A program made the translations under genes and the position numbers. A stretch of DNA of 64,000 bases, from the NCBI GenBank assembly GCA_003104995.1, contig PQAO01000032.1, forward strand, positions 62,001 through 126,000. Reading direction: 5' to 3'. Source of the DNA: Dehalococcoidia bacterium (lineage in GTDB: Bacteria; Chloroflexota; Dehalococcoidia; Tepidiformales; Tepidiformaceae). How positions within the stretch are numbered: position 1 is the first letter of the stretch; every line of letters starts with the position of its first letter. The notes below the pieces were generated by a model, which made no database searches, had not been told where the DNA came from, and worked only from the letters and a program-made list of their open reading frames with translations. Shown one piece after another: positions 37,320 to 46,956 of this stretch.

Positions 37320-38429
37320 ACCGCGGGCTCTTTCCTGTCGCCCCGCCAGCGTGCTGAGCGCCTTCGCCCACTGCGGCCCCACCCGTTCCCAGCCGAACCG
37401 CGCCGCCGAGGCCTGCAGCGGCCCCCGGTCCGGCAGTGCCCCCATGATCAACGCACGGAGCCTGTCCGTCAGTTCCTCTTCCGTCTCGAACAAGAGGCGT
37501 GCGTGCAACTCCCCGGGCACCAGCGCCGGGTAGTTGTACCGCCGCGGGGCGATCGGCACGCACCCCGCCGCCATCGCCTCCACCATCCCCACCCCGAAGA
37601 ATTCGTGCCGCGTCGTACTCACCACGATGTCGCTCGACCACAACAGCCGCCCGTACGCTTCCCGCGATTCCGCGAAGCCGAAGTGCACGACTCGCTCCCC
37701 GAGCGCTTCTCGCACCCGCCACATCGCCTCGCTCGGGTTGTCGCCCGGCTCTCCAGCGATGGCGAGCCGGAACGGCACGTCCTCCTCCGCCAGCCCACAC
37801 ACTACCCGGGCGAACATCTCTGGCGCCTTGTCGAACTCCCACCGGTGGTTCCACAGGATCGTTCGCGCCCCGTCGTCCGCGCGGTCCCGTGCCAGCTCTC
37901 CAATCCACCCCAGCTCCACCCCCACCGGCAGCACCCCGCTCTTACGTTCGATCTCCCCGATAGCCTCTGCCACCAACCAGTTGTTCGGCTGACCCGCGAG
38001 CGTCCGCAACGCCCCCAGGAAGTCCTCCCGGTGGAACTCCGAGTTGAACGCCACCACGTCCGCCGCCAGCGCCGTCAGGTAGTTCACCTGCCCGAACCAC
38101 GAGTTGAACTTCGTCCCGCGCAGCCGTGGATAGGTGAACTGGTTCTCGTGGAAGTACGCCATCACCGGTACGCGCTCGAACCGCGGCCGCGTCAGCGCCA
38201 GGAACACCGGCAGGTCCAGCATGTCGCTCACCATCAGGAAGTCGAAACTCCCGTGTACCTCATCCGCTCGCGCTGCCAGCTCTTGAGCACCGCGCCGCAT
38301 CCGCCGCCGCCACTCCCCCTCGGGCAAGGTCAGTAGCTCGAGTTCATGCCCCCCATGCGCAACCAGCCCATCCAGGAACGCCCGGTGGCTCCCCCCGTAA
38401 AACGGCTCCACAAATAGCCCACGCGCCAA
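37317..38429 (-). CDS. tRNA-queuosine mannosyltransferase-like glycosyltransferase
   Basis: A 370-residue GT-B glycosyltransferase. The start GLFVEPFYGGSHRAFLDGL (2-20), LLTLPEGEWRRRMRRGA near 33 and MAYFHENQFTYP near 90 are the hallmarks of the DUF3524/GTDC1 family, whose animal member (QTMAN) adds mannose to queuosine in tRNA-Asp. The C-terminal half has the donor-binding DIVVSTTRHEFFGVGMVEAMAAGCVPI near 270-300. A role in modifying queuosine is inferred from family; no queuosine gene is nearby. The start is TTG 38429; no better codon exists upstream. Confidence 0.85.
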   Translation of the reverse strand: MARGLFVEPFYGGSHRAFLDGLVAHGGHELELLTLPEGEWRRRMRRGAQELAARADEVHGSFDFLMVSDMLDLPVFLALTRPRFERVPVMAYFHENQFTYPRLRGTKFNSWFGQVNYLTALAADVVAFNSEFHREDFLGALRTLAGQPNNWLVAEAIGEIERKSGVLPVGVELGWIGELARDRADDGARTILWNHRWEFDKAPEMFARVVCGLAEEDVPFRLAIAGEPGDNPSEAMWRVREALGERVVHFGFAESREAYGRLLWSSDIVVSTTRHEFFGVGMVEAMAAGCVPIAPRRYNYPALVPGELHARLLFETEEELTDRLRALIMGALPDRGPLQASAARFGWERVGPQWAKALSTLAGRQERARG

Positions 38430-38466
38430 CCTATCCCCTAACCGCTATCCGCTGCCGGGCTTTCCT

Positions 38467-38838
38467 CTACAGGTGTCCGAGCTCAGCCAGCCTGAAGAGC
38501 GCATCCTCGAACTCCCGGTCGTCGGGATTCACCGCCTTGTACTGGCTCACGCAGTGGCCGCCGTACTTCTCCACCAGGTACCAATCGTCGTCGATGATGA
38601 AATCCGGGTAGGGCTGCACCCGCGGGTCCTTGTCGAACATCCCGTCCACCCACTCGCCCAGCCCGTGCAGATGCACCACCCGCTCCACGTGCGCCAGCCC
38701 CGAAGCCGACCACACGAACACCCCGTGCCCCGCAGCCTTCAACCGCTGCATCGCCTCGTGCGCGCCCGGCCGCAGCGCGTTCGTGTGCTGGTCGATGAAC
38801 ACCAGCGTGTGGTCCACATCGAAGAAAATGTTCACCAT
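38467..38838 (-). CDS. Small HAD-superfamily protein
   Basis: A 123-residue HAD-fold protein. FFDVDHTLVFID (4-15) has the first Asp motif DVDxT, GVFVWSASG supplies motif II, and PDFIIDDDWYLVEKYG the acidic motif IV. The cap domain is missing, so it is of the smallest HAD type and probably acts on a large or polymeric substrate. Its job is unknown. It is followed 7 nt upstream by the monooxygenase-like gene, forming a pair. Confidence 0.78.
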   Translation of the reverse strand: MVNIFFDVDHTLVFIDQHTNALRPGAHEAMQRLKAAGHGVFVWSASGLAHVERVVHLHGLGEWVDGMFDKDPRVQPYPDFIIDDDWYLVEKYGGHCVSQYKAVNPDDREFEDALFRLAELGHL

Positions 38839-38845
38839 CCCAATA

Positions 38846-39139
38846 CTACCCGTTGTTCACGAAGCTCGGCGCATCGATGTACCTCACCTCCGGCCGCACC
38901 CCGTACAGCGACTCAAGCCGCGCCGCGTGCTCGGGCGTGTGCACCGCCTCCGCCGCTTCCCGCGTCTCCCACACATAGAACCCGCCGTGCTCTCGCCGCT
39001 CATCGTCGTACCAGTACGTCTTCGCGATGAGTCCCGCCATCCCCCGGTACTTCGGGGCCGTCGAGTGCGAGATCGCCTCCAGCCGTTGCCGGTCATACGT
39101 CTCGGGTCCATGCCGGAAAGTCACGATCGTCGCAATCAC
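38846..39139 (-). CDS. YdhR/ABM-like small protein
   Basis: A 97-residue protein resembling the dimeric alpha/beta barrel family of small monooxygenases: MIATIVTFRHGPETYD strand, then PKYRGMAGLIAKTYWYDDERREHGGFYVWETREAAEAVH, which is the conserved central segment of YdhR-type proteins. Substrate unknown. GTG 39139 has TAGGCT 7 nt upstream. It leads a two-gene unit with the HAD gene and is divergent from the ABC exporter. Confidence 0.75.
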   Translation of the reverse strand: MIATIVTFRHGPETYDRQRLEAISHSTAPKYRGMAGLIAKTYWYDDERREHGGFYVWETREAAEAVHTPEHAARLESLYGVRPEVRYIDAPSFVNNG

Positions 39140-39146
39140 AGCCCGC

Positions 39147-39152
39147 AGCCTA
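39147..39152 (-). promoter_or_regulatory. -10 box of the YdhR/HAD gene pair
   Basis: TAGGCT, 7 nt before GTG 39139. Confidence 0.4.
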
Positions 39153-39300
39153 CCGCGCCGAACTCACTTCGGCCATCCCGCCCGAAACTCCCGCCGGATC
39201 TCACTCGTTCGAATGACTTCCCTTGCCCCGGGTCCCGGTTAGACTGCGGAGAGACCCGCCCCGAGTGGCAACCCCACCAACGCCGGAGGACGACCACCTC

Positions 39301-40015
<715 letters not shown>

Positions 40016-40023
<8 letters not shown>

Positions 40024-42385
40024 CCCCATGAGCGTCCTCTACCGCAAGTCGTGGCAGGACATCTCGCGCCGCCGCGCGAGATCGCTCTTCACCGTCGCAA
40101 CCATCGCCGCCGCGGTCGCCAGCCTCGCCATGTTCGCTCTGCCGGCGCTCATGGACCGTGCCATGGACTCGCGCATTCAGGCCGACCGCCTCCACGATGT
40201 TCGTGTCCGTACCGAGGACATCCAACTGGACGATGCGGACATCCAGGCGCTGCGCGGGCTCCCCGGGGTGGAGTCCCTCGAAGTGCGTACCACGTTCTAC
40301 ACCCAGGCCCGGATCGGCGATCGGCGCGAAGATGTCGTCCTCGTTGGGGTCGAGAACTTCGAAGCCCAGCAGGTCAATGTCGTGGACCTCGTGCAGGGCA
40401 CGCTCCCGGACGCCGGTGAAGCGCTCAGCGATGCAGAGAACGGGCGCAGCGGGCGCCTGAAACCCGGCGCTGCCACTGCCATCCAGGTGCAGGACAACTC
40501 CGGCCAGCTGCATCCCCTGGCCATCGCCGGAATAGGCCGGACCCTTGAGTTCTCCCAGTTCGCGCTCGAAGGCTCCATCGTGCTGTACGCCCAACAGGCC
40601 ACCGTAAACGGCATCGCCGGGGCGCGCGGCGTCAATTCCCTCGAGTTCCGCGTCGCCGACCCCGAACGCGCTCTCGAAGTCACCGCGGCCGTCCAGGCCT
40701 GGCTCACCGAACACCATCCCGAGGTCATCTTCACCAACCTTCCCGACACGCGGGAAGCCGGCACCTGGCCCGGCCAGGATGTCTTCAACAACTTCAGTGC
40801 CCTGTTCTATGTCGGCGCCATCCTGGCGCTCATCTCTGCCGTCGCCCTCGTTTCGAACACCATGACCACCATGGTCGCCGAACAGCGGCGCGAAATCGCC
40901 ATCATGAAGGCCATCGGCGGCCGCCCCCGCCAGATCGGCTTCTCGTTCCTGCGCACCGTCTCCCTGCTCGCCATCGCCGGGTCGGTCCTGGGGGTTGCCA
41001 TCGGCATCCCCTTCAGCAATCTCCTCGCCCGCTTCGTCGGTGGCGAATTCCTCGGGGTTACGCCCCGGTGGGGAGTTGTGTGGACGATCGTCGTCATCAG
41101 TTTGCTTGCCGGTATCCTCGGCACCGCGGTCGCTGCCGTCCCGGCGATCGTGCGCGCCACCCGGTTGCCGGTCCACGAAGGCCTCAACGCATCCACGGCC
41201 GCACCCCCCGCAGGTGCCACCCGCGTGCTCCGCGCGATCCCGCTCCCCGCCACTGCCTCCATGGGCGTGCGCAACATCATCCGCCGCAAGACCCGCGCGC
41301 TCGGCACCATGGTCCAGGTCGGCCTTGCCGCCGGCGTCGCCCTCGGCTTCCTCGCCCTCGGCATCACCATCGCCGACATCACCGGCCGGACCTGGGACAC
41401 CCTCAAGTGGGATCTCATCGTCGCCCAGAGCTCCAACGTCCCCCTCGACGCTACCGCCGGCGATTTGCTCCTCGATCTCGACGGGGTCGCCGCTGCCCAG
41501 CCCCTCCTCTACAACAACCTCATGGTTGCCGGGAAGCAATACGAAACCTGGGGCATCAGCACCGAGGTCCAGCTCTACGATCCCGACATCGTCTCCGGGC
41601 GCTGGCTCGAACCGGCCGATGGCGCATCCCGCGCCCGCGTCGCCGTCATCGGGCGCGCCCTCGCAAACCTCCACGACGTCGGCGTCGGCGATACCCTGAC
41701 CGCCAGTTCCGCCCGCGGCGATGTCGAACTCACCATCGTCGGCATCGACTCCCGCCTCATGAACAACGCCCAGTCCTTTTTTCTCCCGTTCGAAACCTTC
41801 CAGGACATCCTCGGACGCGCCGACACCAACGCCTACTGGCTCGTCTCCGAGGGTCGCGACGAAGCCTCGATCGACCGCCTCGCCGCCCTCGCCGAAGACA
41901 CGCTCGAAGCCGCCGGCTATCCCGTCTCCACCGAAATCCGCTACGTCGAAAAAGAAGCCAACCTCGCCAGCAACCGCACCCTCGTCGGCGTCCTCGCCGT
42001 CATGGGCATCCCCATCGTCGCCATCGGACTCATCGGCCTCGTCAACATGATGACCATGAACGTCATCGAGCGCACCCGCGAGGTCGGCATCCTCCGTTGC
42101 ATCGGCGCCAGCTCCCGCGACATCACCCGTATCTTCCGCGCCGAAGCCCTCGCCGTCGCTACCGCCGGATGGCTCCTCGCCGTCCCGGCCGGCTGGCTCA
42201 TCGGCAAAATGCTGGTCCTGATCGTCGCCGCACTCTTCGAGTTCGGGTCGATCCCCTACAGCTATCCCCTCTGGTACCCACCCATCGCGCTCGTCCTCAC
42301 GCTCGCGCTGTCCTGGTTCGTCGTCATCCCCCCGCTCCGGCGCGCCTCGCGTCTCCGCCCGGGAGACGCCCTCCGCTACGAATAG
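40016..42385 (+). CDS. ABC transporter permease with two FtsX domains
   Basis: A 789-residue membrane protein. One helix near residue 25-45 is followed by a large periplasmic-type domain, three helices (about 265-370), an internal repeat starting at TASMGVRNIIRRKTRALGTM near 415 with another outer domain, and three final helices (about 670-780). The two FtsX regions, RREIAIMKAIGGRPRQI and TREVGILRCIGASSRDI, are near copies, showing an internal duplication. With the ATPase it probably forms an exporter of lipoprotein or lipid-like cargo. ATG 40028 is an equally possible start. Confidence 0.93.
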
Positions 42386-42412
42386 CCGTTGGTGCTGAGA
42401 CCGGTGCCCGGG

Positions 42413-42835
42413 CTAGGCCTCGGTAACATCCAGGCCCCACACCGGCCGGAACCGCCACGTCCGGATGCCTGCCACCTTGATCTTGTGCTTCTTCAACAGC
42501 GCCTTGGTCTCTGGCACGAGTCCCGTCGGCACATACACGAACAGGTCCCCCACTTTCGACATCGGCAGCCAGTCGTTCAGCGCCGTCTCGTCCGTCAGGG
42601 TTTCCGGCATCTCCACCTCAGCCATCATCAGGAGCCACTGCCCGGGCCGCCGCACCACCACAATATCCGGGAACAGGTCCTTGCCGCCCTCTTCTCCCAC
42701 CGCCATCCGCGGCTTCGGCACATTCACGATCGTCTCGAAGTCAGGGTGATCAGGCCCCGGGAACGGGAACTTCACCTTCGCGATTTCGGCGATGGCGCCC
42801 TCGCGGCGCAACTGGCTCAGGTACTTCGCGGTCAC
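42413..42835 (-). CDS. Unknown protein, possible PD-(D/E)XK fold
   Basis: A 140-residue protein without a recognised family. It mixes helices and strands; LFPDIVVVRRPGQWLLMMAEVEMPETLTDE near 53-82 reads like a strand with Asp, a turn and an ExE strand, as in nuclease-like folds, but a catalytic Lys is lacking. The C-terminus (VGDLFVYVPTGLVPETKALLKKHKI) looks like a beta-helix-beta end of such a fold. AAGGAG precedes its GTG start, and a TAGAAT box lies about 40 nt upstream. Confidence 0.65.
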   Translation of the reverse strand: MTAKYLSQLRREGAIAEIAKVKFPFPGPDHPDFETIVNVPKPRMAVGEEGGKDLFPDIVVVRRPGQWLLMMAEVEMPETLTDETALNDWLPMSKVGDLFVYVPTGLVPETKALLKKHKIKVAGIRTWRFRPVWGLDVTEA

Positions 42836-42902
42836 GCGGCTACTCCTTCAGACGGCGGCGGGTGGCTCCGATTCTACGTTCGCCCCCCGGTTGGGTCGAA
42901 CC

Positions 42903-44489
42903 TCATGGGCCCGCTGCGGCAACCTCCGGCCGCACCAGGTCCCGGAATTGCGCGAAGTTCGCCTTGAACTTCTCCGCCAACCCTGCATACACCCGGTCGT
43001 ACTCTTCCGCATCGCTCCACACCTCGCGAGGATCGAGCAGCCGGCTGTCCACCCCCGGCGCGCTCACCGGCACCTCGAACCCGAACAGCGCGTCCCGCCG
43101 GAACTCCACCGACCGCAATCCATCGTTCAGCACTGCCCGCACCATCTTCCGCGTCTCCTGGATCGCAATGCGCTTCCCCACGCCGTACTTCCCGCCCGTC
43201 CAGCCCGTGTTGATCAACCACGTCTGGGCGCCAGTCATCCTTAGCCGCTGCTCCAGCAGTTCCGCGTATACCGTCGGGTTTAGTGCCATGAACGGCGCCC
43301 CATAGCACGGGCTGAACGTCGTCTGCGGGTCCGTCAGCCCCATCTCCGTCCCCGCCAGCTTGCACGTGTAGCCGCTCAGGAAGTGATACAGCGCCTGCTC
43401 CGGTGTTAGCCGCGCAATCGGTGGCATCACCCCGAACGCGTCCGCCGTCAGGAGGATCACGTGCGCCGGGTGCGGCGCCACTTCGTGCTCGTACACATTC
43501 CGCAGCGACTCCAGCGGGTAGCTCCCCCGGGTGTTCTCCGTCACCGAATCGTCGTCCAGGTCCACTTCCCGCGTGTCTTCATCGAAGATCACGTTCTCCA
43601 GGATCGTCCCGAACTCGCTCGTCTGCTCGAAAATGTCCGGCTCCGCGTCCTTCGAAAGCCGGATCGTCTTCGCGTAACATCCGCCCTCGATGTTGAAAAT
43701 CCCGTGCTGCGTCCACGCGTGCTCGTCGTCGCCGATCAACAGCCGCTCCGGGTCGGTGCTCAGCGTCGTCTTCCCTGTGCCCGAAAGTCCGAAGAACAAC
43801 GCCGACTTCCCCGTCCGCGGGTCCACGTTCGCCGCCGAGTGCAGCGAGAGCACGCCCTCCAGCGGGAGGTAGTAGTTCATCGCCGTGAACACCGACTTCT
43901 TCATCTCTCCCGCGTACGCTGTCCCCGCGATGAGGATGATCCCCTCCGCCAGGTTCAGCGCCACCACCGCCTCGCTCCGGACACCGTCGCCCTCGCCCTC
44001 CAGCTGGAGGAACGGGCAGTGCAGGATCGTGATGTCCGGCCGGTGGTCAGCAGGTTTGGACTCCGAGGGGATGAACATCGTTCGCGCAAACAGCGAGTGG
44101 TACGCCTGCTCCGTGATCACCCGCACCGTCTTCCGGTGGTGCGGGTCCTGTGCCACCACCGTGTCCTGCACGTAAATCTCGCGGCCCTTCAGGTAGGCAA
44201 CAGCCTTCGCGCGCAACCGTTCAAATGTCTCGGCGCCCATCGGCTGGTTGTGCTGGCCCCACCACACGTGTTCCGAAGTGTCCGGGGTGCGCACCACATA
44301 CTTGTCTTTCGGGCTCCGCCCCGTCCGCTCACCGCTGAACACCGCGAACGTCCCGCCCTGGAGCAGCTTCCCCTCGTGCCGCCGCACCGCATGTTCATAC
44401 AGCACAGGCACCGAGAGGTTGTGGTGGATTGCCGAAGCATTAGACATAACAATGCTGGCGACGTTGTTCGGAGCACCCGATATGACCAT
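42903..44489 (-). CDS. pckA: Phosphoenolpyruvate carboxykinase (ATP)
   Basis: Makes phosphoenolpyruvate from oxaloacetate with ATP, the entry to gluconeogenesis. The 528-residue protein has RTGRSPKDKYVV near 55, the PEPCK-specific NYYLPLEGVLSLHSAANV, the kinase-1a loop FGLSGTGKTTLSTDP near 247-261, and the GDDEHAWTQHGIFNIEGGCYAK block. ATG 44489 is preferred since AGGGGTGAG precedes it; ATG 44447 has none. A sigma-70-like promoter lies about 80-105 nt upstream. Its partner in carbon flow may be the acyl-CoA carboxylase encoded nearby. Confidence 0.96.
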   Translation of the reverse strand: MVISGAPNNVASIVMSNASAIHHNLSVPVLYEHAVRRHEGKLLQGGTFAVFSGERTGRSPKDKYVVRTPDTSEHVWWGQHNQPMGAETFERLRAKAVAYLKGREIYVQDTVVAQDPHHRKTVRVITEQAYHSLFARTMFIPSESKPADHRPDITILHCPFLQLEGEGDGVRSEAVVALNLAEGIILIAGTAYAGEMKKSVFTAMNYYLPLEGVLSLHSAANVDPRTGKSALFFGLSGTGKTTLSTDPERLLIGDDEHAWTQHGIFNIEGGCYAKTIRLSKDAEPDIFEQTSEFGTILENVIFDEDTREVDLDDDSVTENTRGSYPLESLRNVYEHEVAPHPAHVILLTADAFGVMPPIARLTPEQALYHFLSGYTCKLAGTEMGLTDPQTTFSPCYGAPFMALNPTVYAELLEQRLRMTGAQTWLINTGWTGGKYGVGKRIAIQETRKMVRAVLNDGLRSVEFRRDALFGFEVPVSAPGVDSRLLDPREVWSDAEEYDRVYAGLAEKFKANFAQFRDLVRPEVAAAGP

Positions 44490-44568
44490 CTCACCCCTGC
44501 TTCCGGGCAGTTGCCCAACCGAATCAGCCTACTGTGAGATACCGTTCTTGTGAATAGCTCGGGCCCCA

Positions 44569-44596
44569 GCTATAGCACACAGCGATAGCCTGGCAA
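44569..44596 (-). promoter_or_regulatory. Sigma-70-like promoter of pckA
   Basis: TTGCCA (44591-44596) and TATAGC (44569-44574) on the minus strand, separated by 16 nt, with TG one base before the -10. It predicts a leader of about 73 nt, unlike most genes here. Confidence 0.6.
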
Positions 44597-44632
44597 GTCC
44601 CGCTATATTGCAGTCCTCGCCCTGGTGTGCCC

Positions 44633-45490
44633 CTATGCCGCAACCCCGGCCGGCGTTCCCGTCACGAGTTCCATCAGCGCGTCGACCTGCTTCGCAAGGT
44701 GCGCATAGTCCTGCGCCATCGCCCGGATCTCGCCCGCCTTCGGCGGGACAACATACCCCGGCAACAGGCCGTTCGCGCACACGTACCGGTCGGCCGCCGC
44801 CACGCAGCCCGCGAGCGTAGTCTCCACTTCCATATCGCCGTGGTGGTGGGCAATCGCAGCCTGGATTGCCGCCGGCAGGTTCCACTTTGCCGCCAGGCGT
44901 CCGCCAATCTCCGCGTGGTCGAACCCGAGCAGTTCCTGTTCCACCTGCTCCAGCGTTGTCTCCCGCTGCATCGCCACCGCCACCGCCTGGTCCAGACCGG
45001 CCGGGTCGGCGTAGAACATCGCCAGCCGCCCCATGTTGTGCAGGATTCCCGCCGTGAATGCGCTCGGCACGTCCAGCCGCCGGCCCCGCCCCGCAAGCTC
45101 AGCCGCTTTGAACGCCACAGCGATCGAGTGACGCCAGAACGTGTCGATCCGGAACAACGCATTCAGCGCGTCGGGCGCGTACGCCCCTGCGATCGCCCCG
45201 CTGATCGCCATGTTCCGCGCCTGGACGAACCCAACCGTCACCAGCGCTTCTTGCACCGACGTGATCTCCCGCGCGCGCCGGTAGGCCGCCGAGTTCACGA
45301 CCCGCAGGAGCCGCCCGCTCAATCCCGGGTCGGATGACACCACCAGCGCCAGGTCGCTCGCCGAGGACTTCGGGTTCTGTGCGACTTCCATCACCCGGAG
45401 CGCGACCGCCGGTAGTGGCGGCAGCGCCTCCACCGCTTCGAGCACGTCGATGCGCCCGCGTTCCGTGTTTCCCTGTCCTGTCTCGGCCAT
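44633..45490 (-). CDS. HDOD-domain signalling protein
   Basis: A 285-residue protein made of one HDOD domain (about 20-215), starting LPPLPAVALRVMEVAQNPKSSASDLA with the VVSSDPGLSGRLLRVVNSAAY core. HDOD is an HD-like helical domain without the metal His-Asp pair, used as a scaffold in stress, motility or second-messenger control. Here FTAGILHNMGRLA keeps the HN of the HD motif. ATG 45490 has GGAGAACACC upstream. No receiver or GGDEF domain is attached. It lies upstream of pckA on the same strand but pckA has its own promoter. Confidence 0.88.
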   Translation of the reverse strand: MAETGQGNTERGRIDVLEAVEALPPLPAVALRVMEVAQNPKSSASDLALVVSSDPGLSGRLLRVVNSAAYRRAREITSVQEALVTVGFVQARNMAISGAIAGAYAPDALNALFRIDTFWRHSIAVAFKAAELAGRGRRLDVPSAFTAGILHNMGRLAMFYADPAGLDQAVAVAMQRETTLEQVEQELLGFDHAEIGGRLAAKWNLPAAIQAAIAHHHGDMEVETTLAGCVAAADRYVCANGLLPGYVVPPKAGEIRAMAQDYAHLAKQVDALMELVTGTPAGVAA

Positions 45491-45656
45491 GGTGTTCTCC
45501 GGTCGGGAGGTTTCTCCGGAGAGTGTCCACTCGAAACGGACGCCGTTGGATAGGGAAGTCCCCGCGTTCCTCCCCCCGGCCGCCCTATGCGCCCGGTACT
45601 CAGTCAAGAAACTCGGCGATCGATGTCGGTTACCAACCGGGAGGGGGTTGGGGGTG

Positions 45657-46883
45657 TTAGAAGTGCTCCTGGCAGTGGGGCAACACGTGCCACCCGAAGA
45701 TCCGGTCCGCGAGCGCCAGCGCCCGCGCGTCCCCCTGGATCCGCCCGGCCCGCGCTAACCCTCCGGCACTCCCGCCCCCGAGGTACAGGTTCGCCAGCTC
45801 CTCCGGACCCAGCACGAGCTCAGGGGCGGTGTCCGTTCGCCGGCACACTCCTCCCTCGGGGCTCGCCTCCAGCTCGAATCGGCCGCCGGTGCCATTGAGA
45901 AAGTTGTCGCGGACCTCGAACACGATCCTGCCTTCCCCCCCGTAGTGCCGCGCGCTCAACGCCTTCTCGATGTCCACAATCCGCAACCAGATGCCGTCCA
46001 GCCGCTTCCGCTCGGTCCGGCGCGCATCTTCCAGCATCCAAAGCAGCGGTTCGTCCATGCCGGCGTTGCCATACTCCACCGTCTTCACCAGGTCCAGCCC
46101 GAGCACATACCGCCATAGCCCCGCGTACGCCCGGACGTGCTCGGAGAAGCACTCAGTCACCAGCACCGTCCCTGCCGGGATCCAGTCCTGGAAGTCCCCC
46201 TTGCGCCGGTAGACCAGGTATCCCCGCACGAGGCCGTCCTCTTCGTACACGAGGTAGTTGTTCGAACCGAATCCGCCTCTGTGGTCGGGGTGGTCCCGGA
46301 AGATGCGCACTTCCCACCACTTCTCCGAGCGTCCCACCGCACCGGGCGTCAGGAGCCGCATCCCGCCATGTGCCTGCGGCAGCGCGACGCGCGCTTCGTC
46401 CTGCGTGATCAGCCTCACCCGCCCGGGCGCCAGCACACTGTCGTCGCGCAACCCCCGGTACTCGTGGGGAATGCGCAGCAGCTCCTGTTGCATCGCTACT
46501 CCATAGCCGAACCGGCCGTAGATCACGCTTTCGGATGCCCAGAGGATGGCCACCGCCTCGCCCCGCGCACGCACCTCGGAGAGCTGCCGCCTCATCAGCC
46601 CGCTCAGGATGCCCCGCCGCCGGTGCGTCGGCTTCACCGACACCATCGTTACCCCTGCCGTCGGCACTGATACCTCGCCCGGGACCGTCATCTCGTAGCT
46701 AAAGATCCCCGCCGTCCCCACGATCTGGCCGTGGTCGAACACCGCCAGGCTGCGGTCCGCTTCGAAGACCTGGCGCCCAGCTTCGAGGTGTTCGGGGTTG
46801 ATCTCGTTCCCGAATGCCAGGCCCTGGCACCGCCGGAACTCCTCGAGTTCCGCGTCGGCAATGCTTCGCATTTCGTATTCCAC
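45657..46883 (-). CDS. Eis-like GNAT acetyltransferase
   Basis: A 408-residue protein with the Eis layout: an N-terminal GNAT domain (AGVTMVSVKPTHRRRGILSGLMRRQL near 80-105 is the acetyl-CoA loop), a central second GNAT-like region, and a C-terminal sterol-carrier-like domain (about 300-400). The protein ends in a free Phe carboxylate, as Eis uses its C-terminus in catalysis. Eis proteins acetylate amines such as aminoglycosides; the natural target is unknown. A TAGCAT box and GGAGG site precede the start. Confidence 0.88.
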   Translation of the reverse strand: MEYEMRSIADAELEEFRRCQGLAFGNEINPEHLEAGRQVFEADRSLAVFDHGQIVGTAGIFSYEMTVPGEVSVPTAGVTMVSVKPTHRRRGILSGLMRRQLSEVRARGEAVAILWASESVIYGRFGYGVAMQQELLRIPHEYRGLRDDSVLAPGRVRLITQDEARVALPQAHGGMRLLTPGAVGRSEKWWEVRIFRDHPDHRGGFGSNNYLVYEEDGLVRGYLVYRRKGDFQDWIPAGTVLVTECFSEHVRAYAGLWRYVLGLDLVKTVEYGNAGMDEPLLWMLEDARRTERKRLDGIWLRIVDIEKALSARHYGGEGRIVFEVRDNFLNGTGGRFELEASPEGGVCRRTDTAPELVLGPEELANLYLGGGSAGGLARAGRIQGDARALALADRIFGWHVLPHCQEHF

Positions 46884-46956
46884 GTCATCCTCCGTCGGTG
46901 CATGCTAACCTGCTCCGCCGCCGCCGTCGGTGAAGTCCGCCGCACTTGCACCGCTG

